Of a DNA stretch of 64,000 bases, positions 46,015 through 53,872 are shown piece by piece (position 1 is the stretch's first letter; each line of letters starts with the position of its first letter). The notes under the pieces were generated by a model that ran no database searches, was not told the DNA's origin, and was given only the letters and a program-made list of their open reading frames with translations. The translations under genes and the position numbers were made by a program. Origin of the DNA: CAG-791 sp045130475 (lineage in GTDB: Bacteria > Bacillota > Clostridia > Lachnospirales > Lachnospiraceae); contig JBGUPU010000063.1 of the NCBI GenBank assembly GCA_045130475.1, positions 22,347 to 86,346 on the forward strand. Direction: 5' to 3'.

Positions 46015-46041
46015 CCACTTTCCTCCACAATTACCCACTTT
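46015..46041 (-). promoter_or_regulatory. Three MraZ-type boxes at 10-bp spacing
   Basis: On the minus strand AAAGTGG (46041-46035), ATTGTGG (46031-46025) and AAAGTGG (46021-46015) recur every 10 bp, ending 3 bp before the mraZ ATG. AAAGTG-type boxes are the known target of MraZ in mycoplasmas; TGGG repeats are bound in E. coli. Confidence 0.75.
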
Positions 46042-46048
46042 TATGTCA

Positions 46049-46077
46049 ATAATAACAACTTGACTGACACTTTTCAA
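46049..46077 (-). promoter_or_regulatory. Promoter of the division cluster (mraZ)
   Basis: TTGAAA (46077-46072), a 17-bp spacer and TATTAT (46054-46049) on the minus strand. A further AAAAGTG, similar to the boxes downstream, overlaps the -35 side. Confidence 0.75.
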
Positions 46078-46144
46078 TACCTTTCAAGGCTTTTTCGTGT
46101 GTTCGATGGATGTTCGATTCTTTTTTCGGCATCGGCTTTCCCCG

Positions 46145-46189
46145 CACACAAAAAAGCCGGAAAAGTCTGTTCTGAAGACTTTTCCGGCT
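46145..46189 (-). terminator. Terminator after lgt
   Basis: Perfect 14-bp arms AGCCGGAAAAGTCT / AGACTTTTCCGGCT with a 7-nt loop are followed by TTTTTTGTGTG on the minus strand. It isolates lgt from the mraZ promoter. Confidence 0.9.
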
Positions 46190-46303
46190 CCCGGCCTTTC
46201 CTATTAATAATGTTAATAATGGATCCAAAATAATGGATCCTTAATATGGATTCAAAAATGGATTTTATTGGCTGTAAATCAGTTTAAACGTTGTGATACC
46301 TGA

Positions 46304-47203
46304 TCATATATCCTGTTGATCAGGGACAGCGGCAGCCGCTTTGGCTCTGCTTCTGCCGATCAGGATGACGGCAAGAGATCCCACTGCCATGACAATCCCC
46401 AGGACCATGGAGACCGGGATTGTCGTGCCCGGAATGTAGAGCTGATCCGTGCGGATATATTCAATGATCGCACGGCCGGTACCGTATCCGGCCAGATAGA
46501 CCAGGAAGATCTCTCCATCAAAGCGCTTGACCCCTTTTTTCAGATAGATCACCAGGATCACAAAGACCATCAGGTTCCACATTCCCTCATAGAGGAATGT
46601 GGGATGTACCTGAATATAATTGGTGCCCGCCTCCATGTGGGCGGAAATAGACTGGCTGATGTCCGAAGGGCGCACCATGGCAAGGGGAAGGCGCATCGCA
46701 AACAGTCCGTCTGTATACTCGCCGAAAACCTCCCGGTTGAAGAAGTTGCCCCAGCGTCCCAGGACCTGTCCCAGGACCAGACCGAAGGCAATGGTATCCA
46801 GAAAAAGGAAGGGATTGGCTTTTCTCCTTTTACAGAAAAGGAAGATAGTGATAACGGACAGAATGATGCCGCCGTAAATCGCAAGGCCGCCGGCCCGCAG
46901 GTTAAAGATCTGAAGAGGATTGTCCTTGTAATAATCCCACATGAAGATCACATAATAGATACGGGCGCCTGCAATCGCTGAAATGACGATCCAGATGAAA
47001 GCATCCCAGTAAAGATCCGGATCCTGCCCGGTCCTCTTGGCTATTCTGGCGGCAATCGTGATGCCCATCAGCATGGACAGGGCAATCAGGACGCCGTAAA
47101 GGGCGATTCCGAAACTGCCGATCATTATCGTTTTGGGGACATTGTGCAGATAGATTCCCAGATTCGGGAATGCAATGTCCATATCTTCCATCATTTGCGG
47201 CAT
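46304..47203 (-). CDS. lgt: Prolipoprotein diacylglyceryl transferase
   Basis: A 299-residue membrane enzyme with about seven helices that attaches diacylglycerol to the lipobox cysteine of prolipoproteins. The signature GRWGNFFNREVFGEYTDG and the histidine region HPTFLYEGMWNL are present, as is RIYYVIFMWDYY. It begins 15 bp after ychF, so the two are probably co-transcribed. The window contains at least one lipoprotein client (31.4-32.4 kb). Confidence 0.96.
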   Translation of the reverse strand: MPQMMEDMDIAFPNLGIYLHNVPKTIMIGSFGIALYGVLIALSMLMGITIAARIAKRTGQDPDLYWDAFIWIVISAIAGARIYYVIFMWDYYKDNPLQIFNLRAGGLAIYGGIILSVITIFLFCKRRKANPFLFLDTIAFGLVLGQVLGRWGNFFNREVFGEYTDGLFAMRLPLAMVRPSDISQSISAHMEAGTNYIQVHPTFLYEGMWNLMVFVILVIYLKKGVKRFDGEIFLVYLAGYGTGRAIIEYIRTDQLYIPGTTIPVSMVLGIVMAVGSLAVILIGRSRAKAAAAVPDQQDI

Positions 47204-47218
47204 AAAAACACCTCTGGT

Positions 47219-48322
47219 TTATACATTAAATCTAAACAGGATGACATCGCCGTCCTTGACGACGTATTCCTTGCCTTCCATGCCGACAAGGCCCTTTTCG
47301 CGGGCAGCGGCAAGGGAACCGAGTTCGAGAAGGGTCTTGTAGTTGACGACTTCCGCTTTGATGAATCCGCGCTCAAAATCGCTGTGGATCTTACCGGCAG
47401 CCTGAGGTGCCTTGGTCCCGATCTTGATGGTCCAGGCGCGGGTCTCATCTTCACCGGCTGTGAGGAAGCTCATGAGACCCAGTGTTGTGTAGCTGGCTTT
47501 GACAAGCTTGTCGAGGCCGGCCTCGGAGACGCCGAGGTCCTCGAGGAACATGGCTTTTTCATCGTCGTCTAGTTCCGCAATCTCGGACTCGATGCTGGCG
47601 CAGATCACAAAGACGCCGCTGTTGGTCTCGGCGGCATATTCGCGGACTTTCTGCACACCTTCATTGTCGGCACCGTCGTTGGCAAGGTCATCTTCAGCGA
47701 CGTTGGCCGCATAAATAACCGGCTTGTCGGTCAGAAGGTTGTAGGACTGCAGCCATTTCTCTTCATCTTCGGTCAGACCGTCCGCCGCCAGAAGGGATGC
47801 GGGCTTTCCTCCCTCAAGGTGTTCGCGCACTCTCTTGAGGAACTCCATTTCCTTGCCGGCTTCCTTGTCCATCTTGGCCGTGCGTGCCACCTTGGAGATG
47901 CGGCGTTCCAGCACTTCGAGATCCGCAAAGACCAGTTCCAGATTGATGGTCTCGATATCACGCAGCGGGTCAACGCTTCCGTCGACATGAATGACGTTCT
48001 CATCCTCAAAGCAGCGCACTACGTGGACAATGGCGTCGACTTCACGGATGTTGGCCAGGAACTGATTGCCCAGGCCCTCGCCCTTGGACGCGCCCTTGAC
48101 AAGTCCTGCTATATCCACAAACTCGATCACTGCCGGTGTCACCTTTTTGGAGTGATACATCTCGCCCAGAAGACGGATCCTCTCATCCGGTACCGCCACA
48201 ACGCCGACATTGGGGTCGATGGTGCAGAAGGGATAGTTTGCTGCTTCTGCGCCGGCCTTGGTCAGCGCATTGAAAAGGGTGCTCTTGCCTACATTGGGAA
48301 GTCCGACGATACCTAATTTCAT
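47219..48322 (-). CDS. ychF: Redox-regulated ATPase/GTPase YchF
   Basis: A 367-residue Obg-family P-loop protein that hydrolyses ATP in its best-studied members and associates with ribosomes. MKLGIVGLPNVGKSTLFNALT, FVDIAGLVKGASKGEGLGNQFL and the TGS-like C-terminal domain (RAWTIKIGTKAPQAAGKIHSDFERGFIKAEV) are conserved. The start is the ATG at 48322 that begins the conserved core; AAGGAG lies 12 bp upstream. Confidence 0.96.
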   Translation of the reverse strand: MKLGIVGLPNVGKSTLFNALTKAGAEAANYPFCTIDPNVGVVAVPDERIRLLGEMYHSKKVTPAVIEFVDIAGLVKGASKGEGLGNQFLANIREVDAIVHVVRCFEDENVIHVDGSVDPLRDIETINLELVFADLEVLERRISKVARTAKMDKEAGKEMEFLKRVREHLEGGKPASLLAADGLTEDEEKWLQSYNLLTDKPVIYAANVAEDDLANDGADNEGVQKVREYAAETNSGVFVICASIESEIAELDDDEKAMFLEDLGVSEAGLDKLVKASYTTLGLMSFLTAGEDETRAWTIKIGTKAPQAAGKIHSDFERGFIKAEVVNYKTLLELGSLAAAREKGLVGMEGKEYVVKDGDVILFRFNV

Positions 48323-48507
48323 TTTCTTTATGGTCTCCTTGATCACTATTGTAATTACATTGTTTTTTTCAATAAAAGAAGGATGCGGACCCTTCGTCTG
48401 CGGTGATGATCAGCATCCCGTCCGCAAAGGAATCCGACGCAAATAGAAATTATACCACAGCCATTCCGGTGAAACAAGCAGGTGAAAGTCTCCGCCTCTG
48501 TGACAGG

Positions 48508-48538
48508 AAAAGGCACACCTTTCCCCGGTGTGCCTTTT
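48508..48538 (-). terminator. Second tandem terminator upstream of ychF
   Basis: AAAAGGCACACC / GGTGTGCCTTTT with a 7-nt loop; symmetric, so it can work on either strand. Confidence 0.75.
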
Positions 48539-48570
48539 AAACAATCCGTAAGATCTCTGCGGATCAACAT

Positions 48571-48616
48571 AAAAACAGACTGTCCGCAGATGATACGGCC
48601 CGGCAGTCTGTTTTTT
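48571..48616 (-). terminator. Terminator after the STAS gene
   Basis: AAAAACAGACTG / CAGTCTGTTTTTT stem. On the minus strand T5 follows. An overlapping stem TCTGCGGA/TCCGCAGA (48556-48590) could replace it. Confidence 0.7.
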
Positions 48617-48624
48617 AAAGCTGA

Positions 48625-48924
48625 TTATTTGATGTCAAGGATATCGGAGAATCCTGTCACCTCAAAGATTTCCATGATATCGTCATTGACATTGCGGATC
48701 GCCATATGTCCCTGCTTGTTCATGATCTTCTGAGCGGACAGAAGGACACGCAGGCCAGCGGAGGAAATATACTCGAGCTTTTCAAAGTCAAAACTCAGCT
48801 CGGTGACATCTGCAACATCCGCCTTGAGTTCTTTCTCAAGCTGAGGAGCTGTCGTGGTGTCAAGTCTCCCTTCGAGAGCAATTGCAAAATCAGTTCCGTT
48901 CTTTTTTTTCTGAATGTTCAGCAT
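48625..48924 (-). CDS. STAS domain anti-anti-sigma factor (SpoIIAA/RsbV type)
   Basis: A 99-residue single STAS domain. EGRLDTTTAPQLEKEL and the phosphorylation-site loop LEYISSAGLRVLL (Ser about residue 57-58) are intact. Such proteins bind an anti-sigma kinase when dephosphorylated. The gene directly downstream of the SpoIIE-phosphatase/HATPase gene on the same strand supplies both a phosphatase and a kinase-like domain, so the pair forms a partner-switching module. The sigma factor or other final target is not in the window. AAGGAG precedes the start. Confidence 0.92.
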   Translation of the reverse strand: MLNIQKKKNGTDFAIALEGRLDTTTAPQLEKELKADVADVTELSFDFEKLEYISSAGLRVLLSAQKIMNKQGHMAIRNVNDDIMEIFEVTGFSDILDIK

Positions 48925-49029
48925 TTTTTATCTCCTTGTTAAAATAGTGCTTGTAACTGTCCGCCTTGTGAACCTGTTACGAAGTATTCATTGATCAGGG
49001 TGATATGATCTCTGTCTGCATCAGACAGT

Positions 49030-51225
49030 TTATATCCTTTTCCGTATGCGCAGAATATTCTGTCCGTTCCGGTGTGCATATTGCAGGTCATCCATTGTCT
49101 TCTTGACTACAAAGATGCCAAGTCCTCCGATCGGACGTTCCTCTGCCGCCAGTGTAATATCCGGATCTTTCTGCGCCAGAGGATTATAGGGAATGCCGTT
49201 GTCAATAAAAGTGATCAGCACTGCTGCCGGATCCTTTTCTTTCTCTATTCTGACAGTTGCACTGCCTTTTTTCCCTTTGTATGCGTACCTGGCTATATTG
49301 CTGAAGATTTCGTCAATGGCAACATCTATCTGAACCTGCGCTTTCATCGAACAGCCCAGCTCTTCCAGCAGGCTGTTAACAAAAGCCGTCACCTCCGGTA
49401 TTTTTTCCAGGGTTGCTTCCAGAGTCAGCTCTTTCACAAATTCCTCCTCTGTACCGGGACTGCCGGTTTTCTTGCTGCTGCCTTCGATGTCTGTCATGTT
49501 ACTGCATCCATCTCCGGCACCGTTTACAGTATCGGTAAGACAATTCTGAAAAACGGGTTCCTGTGGTTCCCTTCCATTATACTCCAAACAGAGCATTGTC
49601 ATATCATCAAATTGTTCCGCATCACCGACAAATTGTCTTGCTTGTCTGTATACGCACTTCACAAGCATTTCCGGAGAAGCTTCCGGATCCTCATTCAGGG
49701 CTTTCAGCAGACGGTCCGTACCGAACTGAAGAAAAGCGCGGTTGCTTGCTTCCGGAATGCCGTCGGTATATACAAACAGTTTTGAACCGGGTTTCAGATG
49801 CACTTGGTACTCTGTATATTTTACACCCTCGATGCCGCCGATTACAAACCCATGTTTTTCTTTAAACAGTTCAAATTCTCCGCCGGGTCTGCGCAGGATG
49901 GGATATTCATGTCCGGCATTGGCTGCCACGAGCCTGCCTGTAGAGATTTCCAGAATTCCCAGCCACACTGTGAGGAACATCTCCTCCTTGTTGTCGGGAC
50001 AAATAAGATCGTTGGCGCCCTCAAGTGCCTGGGCGGGAGATTTTCCTTCTCTGACGATCTGGGTCAGAATGATCCTGGATGCCATCATGAACAGGGCTGC
50101 AGGGATTCCTTTTCCGGAGACATCTGCGATGACCAGATACAGGTGATCACTGTCGATCAGAGCAAAATCGTAAAAGTCTCCTCCCACCTCTTTTGCGGGT
50201 TTCATCATGGCAAAAAGATCGAATTCTCTGCGCTCCGGAAAAGCCGGAAATACACTGGGCAGCATAGCTGCCTGAATGCGCGAACCGAGCGAGAGCTCCG
50301 TGCGGATCCTCTCCTCTTCTGCGGTAATATTGGTCAGATGATTAACATATCCGGCGATCTGATCCTCCATCTCATCAATCGATCTGGCAAGATCTCCGAT
50401 TTCATCTTTGTTGCGGATTTTCTCAGTCAGCTTTTTCTGTACTCTGACATTCTCATTGGAAAAACGGGCCGCCTCATTGATCACGATCTGAAGAGGCTCC
50501 AGCAGCACTCTGTGGACATAGATGCTCTGCCCGAGCACGACAAACAGGGCAACCAGAAGCATGACCTGACCGATCTTTTTGAAATATCCGAAACGGGCAT
50601 CTGCCAGAATGTCCAGCTGCCTCTGGACACAGAGAATCGCCTTCGTCTTGTTATCCAGCCCTTTCAGGGGCACCATGGCAGTAATATGCGGGTCCGTCTC
50701 AATATATCCCTTGTCACGGATCACAAGTTCCCGGTCGGAAGCCCCTTCAAACAGGGATCTGTATTTTTCCCTGTATTCGTCATTCGTCGTTTCCCGGACA
50801 TAGCCGAATTCGTAAACCGGATAGGAATATTGATCATTGCTCGCCACCATAATAAAGGTAATATGGCCGTAGTCTGTCAGATCCGGCTGAATCACATAGA
50901 TAAAAGTCGCGCCCTGAGAATTGCACAGACGGCTCAGTTCTTCCTGCGTATCCCGAAACTCTTCCCCGGTCCCGCCGCTGTCAATATACATTTTCAGATG
51001 ATCTGCCTTCACTTTCAGCGCAGCTGCGTCTGCAGTGTAGAAAGCTCCTCCGGCATATTGATTCATCAATACATCTGAAAACTCTATATTTCCGATTATA
51101 CCGACAATTACAGAAAAAACAATCAGCAGGCTGACGCTCCCGAATATACTTTTAAAGGCGATGCTGTTCCACAGTTTTTTCATAGCAATCGTTTCGTCCT
51201 GTGCTTTTATCCGGACGCTTGTCAA
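49030..51225 (-). CDS. Membrane SpoIIE-type serine phosphatase with HAMP and C-terminal RsbW-like ATPase domain
   Basis: A protein of up to 731 residues. One helix lies near residues 27-48, followed by an external sensor region to about 225, a second helix, then a HAMP segment (LEPLQIVINEAARFSNENVRV). The PP2C/SpoIIE domain has PAKEVGGDFYDF, LVIADVSGKGIPAALFM, ANAGHEYP and FDDMTML. A His-kinase-like ATPase domain follows from about 615 (AIDEIFSNIARYAY N-box, DNGIPYNPL, GGLGIFVVKKTMD). Opposing phosphatase and anti-sigma kinase functions on one chain would set the phosphorylation of the downstream STAS protein. The start is uncertain: TTG at 51225 with GGAGG very close, or ATG at 51183. Confidence 0.88.
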   Translation of the reverse strand: MTSVRIKAQDETIAMKKLWNSIAFKSIFGSVSLLIVFSVIVGIIGNIEFSDVLMNQYAGGAFYTADAAALKVKADHLKMYIDSGGTGEEFRDTQEELSRLCNSQGATFIYVIQPDLTDYGHITFIMVASNDQYSYPVYEFGYVRETTNDEYREKYRSLFEGASDRELVIRDKGYIETDPHITAMVPLKGLDNKTKAILCVQRQLDILADARFGYFKKIGQVMLLVALFVVLGQSIYVHRVLLEPLQIVINEAARFSNENVRVQKKLTEKIRNKDEIGDLARSIDEMEDQIAGYVNHLTNITAEEERIRTELSLGSRIQAAMLPSVFPAFPERREFDLFAMMKPAKEVGGDFYDFALIDSDHLYLVIADVSGKGIPAALFMMASRIILTQIVREGKSPAQALEGANDLICPDNKEEMFLTVWLGILEISTGRLVAANAGHEYPILRRPGGEFELFKEKHGFVIGGIEGVKYTEYQVHLKPGSKLFVYTDGIPEASNRAFLQFGTDRLLKALNEDPEASPEMLVKCVYRQARQFVGDAEQFDDMTMLCLEYNGREPQEPVFQNCLTDTVNGAGDGCSNMTDIEGSSKKTGSPGTEEEFVKELTLEATLEKIPEVTAFVNSLLEELGCSMKAQVQIDVAIDEIFSNIARYAYKGKKGSATVRIEKEKDPAAVLITFIDNGIPYNPLAQKDPDITLAAEERPIGGLGIFVVKKTMDDLQYAHRNGQNILRIRKRI

Positions 51226-51496
51226 TACCTCCGGAACTCTCAGGCAGACATGGCGTTCTGCCTCCCTTTGCCCGCTGTTTATTCACCTTTACAGCATAAC
51301 ATATTCCGGACGATGCGGTAAACCTCCGGTCAGAGGATTTTCCTGTTCATTTAACAGGTTTACAGCCAAAGCTGTCCGGGGCTCTCCTGCCGCAGGGATC
51401 GAACCATGCAAAGGAATAACTAAGTACAGGAATAACCATGCACAGGACTGACGATCCGGCAATTCATCTACAGCAGGAAGGGTTTCTCTGCAGAAA
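51226..51496. other. Intergenic region between exporter and phosphatase genes
   Basis: The 271-bp gap contains two small hairpins, CCTGTT/AACAGG and CCTC/GAGG near 51330-51362, that might end the exporter transcript. A duplicated AGGAATAAC is also present. No convincing promoter was seen, so the phosphatase could be read from either an unseen promoter or the exporter operon. Confidence 0.4.
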
Positions 51497-53755
51497 TCAG
51501 ACATCCAGCCGCTGCCGCTCAACCAGCTGGGCAAAGGCACCGCCTTTTTCGATCAATTCCTCATAAGTTCCCTCTTCGGAGATCACGCCTCTGTCGATCA
51601 GCAGGATCCGGTCACAGTTGCGGATGGTGCTGAGACGGTGAGCGATGACAATGCGGGTGCAGCGAAGCTTGTCCAGCGCCTCCGAGACCTGTCTCTGCGT
51701 CTTATTATCCAGGGCGCTTGTAGCCTCATCCAGGATGAGGACACTGGGTTTGGGCGCAATGGCGCGGGCGATCATCAGACGCTGTTTCTGGCCGCCGGAA
51801 ATACCGCCCTGCCCCTCCGAGATGACTGTATTCATCCCCATCGGCATGTCGCGGATATCCTGCGCGATGCCGGCAGTCTCCGCCGCCTCCCACGCATCAT
51901 CCAGCGTCAGATAGGGCGCGGAGATGGTGATATTGGAGAAAATATCTCCCTGGAAAAGCTGGCCGTCCTGGGTTACAACGCCCATTTTCTTACGGAGGGA
52001 CCGAGGATCGATCGTATTGAGATCACGTCCGTCATAGTAGATCGCACCTTTTTCCGGTTTTTCAAATCCGAGCAGCAGGCGGATAAGTGTGGATTTTCCG
52101 CAGCCTGTCCTGCCGACAATGGCTACATACTCGCCCGCATGGATCTTCAGGGAAAGATCCTCAAGGACCAGAGGAGAGTTCTCTTCATAGCGGAATGAGA
52201 CATGGTTCATCTCGATACTGCCTCTGATCTTCGTGATCACTTCCTTACCGGCTGTGATTTCCGGTTCTGTCTTCAGAATCGGCTCCGCCATTTCCAGTAC
52301 GGGCGGAATTGCCGCCACAGAGATGGCGATACCGGCCAGAGAACTGAAGGCTCCCATGACCCTGCCGTAAGCCGCACTGAAAGCGAAGTATCCGGAAGGA
52401 TTCACACCGGAGCGCACCGCAAGATAATACAGCACGATATTACCCGTAAGAGAGATGCCTGTCGTGATCACGGAATTGATCTTGAGGAAAGTGGGCGGGT
52501 TGTACTCCAGTTCCATATTTTTGGCATACAGCCGCCCCCATCTGGCAAAGGCACGCTTTTCCGAGCCGGAGAGACGGATCTTTCGGATGCCGCTGATCAT
52601 GGCATAGCTCATGCCGGATTCCTGTGCCGCGAGTTTCATTTTCTCTCTGGAAATCCTGATCTGCAGCAGGGAGGTTAAGAGACTGGCCAGGACCGTGAGC
52701 ATAATGATCACGATCGAAGGCACCACCAGAAGAGGCGTGAAGCTGAAAATCTGTGTAATGTACAGAAGGGAAAGGAGTGAGCTCAGTCCCACGGAAAAAA
52801 TATTGTTCAGCAGCATATTGCACAGAGAACTGACAGCATCCGTGCGGCTGGATAGTTCACCGGATGAAAACCTTCTGAAAAAGTTCAGCGGCAGGGACAA
52901 AAGGCGCATCATGACCGCAGCTTCCACCGCTACAGAAGTTTTAGTGGAAAGCCGGTCCATGATCAGTGAGCGGACTACGCCCAGCAGCTGGGAAGCAATG
53001 GCCGCCGAGATCAGGAAAACCGCTGTTCCGGCCAGAAGTGAGATGGACTTGCTGTTCAGTACAGGCCCGGTGATCATCTGGTAGACCTTGGGCTCGACCA
53101 TGCCTACCAGGGTCACTGCAAGCGTTGCCAGAAAGATCAGGACAACATCGCCCCCCGAAATGCAGTTTTTCATATAGAGGAGCAGATCGGGGATCCCCAG
53201 GCTTTTCATGGGGAGCGGACGATAAAAGCACATGCCTTCCCGGGAAAAATGTCCCGCATTGAAGCGGTTGACCGCAGTCATCTTCCCGGTCTCAGGGTGC
53301 CGGAACCGGTAGCCGCTGACCTTACCTGGGATCAGAGCCACAACTGTTCCCGTAGGTTCGCTCTCCGCCTCCTCTTCTGCACTGTCTTCCCCGTCGGCTT
53401 CCTCTCTGCCCCTCTGGTCTCTTTCCTCATCGAGATATAAACCGAGCATGGGGCCGAAGGCATCCCTGTACCATCCATCCTCAAGATATACATTTCTCGT
53501 CATGAGACCGAGCGGACGGAGAACATAGTCCATCTCTTCATTCACATCGTGGATGCTGTCCGGAACTTCGACGGGCTTATAGTGGTAATATTTCAGCACA
53601 TCATCCAGAGCCTTCTTTGCGACCAGACGCTCATTTGCCATCTGGGAAGCCATACGGTTTCCCAGTACGGCATCGGCAATCTGCAGAAAAGAATCCTCCA
53701 GGATTTCCTGATCGCTCTGCATTCGCTCTCTGATCTGTTCATCAAACCATCCCAT
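51497..53755 (-). CDS. NHLM-type ABC transporter, permease/ATP-binding subunit without peptidase
   Basis: A 752-residue protein. The N-terminal cytoplasmic domain of about 190 residues, with an acidic low-complexity loop (Glu-rich near 110-135), is typical of the second ABC protein of NHLM/NHLP bacteriocin systems. Six membrane helices follow (about 200-475), then an ATPase domain with GRTGCGKST, ISGGQKQRLMIARAI and VLILDEATSALD. No C39 peptidase motif is present. It begins 117 bp after the peptidase-containing ABC gene, so the two probably act as one exporter. AAGAGGTAACTCA precedes the start. Confidence 0.9.
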   Translation of the reverse strand: MGWFDEQIRERMQSDQEILEDSFLQIADAVLGNRMASQMANERLVAKKALDDVLKYYHYKPVEVPDSIHDVNEEMDYVLRPLGLMTRNVYLEDGWYRDAFGPMLGLYLDEERDQRGREEADGEDSAEEEAESEPTGTVVALIPGKVSGYRFRHPETGKMTAVNRFNAGHFSREGMCFYRPLPMKSLGIPDLLLYMKNCISGGDVVLIFLATLAVTLVGMVEPKVYQMITGPVLNSKSISLLAGTAVFLISAAIASQLLGVVRSLIMDRLSTKTSVAVEAAVMMRLLSLPLNFFRRFSSGELSSRTDAVSSLCNMLLNNIFSVGLSSLLSLLYITQIFSFTPLLVVPSIVIIMLTVLASLLTSLLQIRISREKMKLAAQESGMSYAMISGIRKIRLSGSEKRAFARWGRLYAKNMELEYNPPTFLKINSVITTGISLTGNIVLYYLAVRSGVNPSGYFAFSAAYGRVMGAFSSLAGIAISVAAIPPVLEMAEPILKTEPEITAGKEVITKIRGSIEMNHVSFRYEENSPLVLEDLSLKIHAGEYVAIVGRTGCGKSTLIRLLLGFEKPEKGAIYYDGRDLNTIDPRSLRKKMGVVTQDGQLFQGDIFSNITISAPYLTLDDAWEAAETAGIAQDIRDMPMGMNTVISEGQGGISGGQKQRLMIARAIAPKPSVLILDEATSALDNKTQRQVSEALDKLRCTRIVIAHRLSTIRNCDRILLIDRGVISEEGTYEELIEKGGAFAQLVERQRLDV

Positions 53756-53872
53756 TGAGTTACCTCTTCCTTATATGCCGCCCCGGGGAGCGGCCCTGAG
53801 GAGAATCCGCGTATATGAGTGGCCGGGCCATTCACCTTGCGTTTATGTAAACGTTTCCGTCAGTCATTTGTG

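Larger units (their letters stand above)
48323..48624. other. Intergenic region between STAS gene and ychF
   Basis: It holds two terminator hairpins in series (48508-48538 and 48571-48616) and an alternative hairpin overlapping the second. No gene was seen. Confidence 0.7.
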
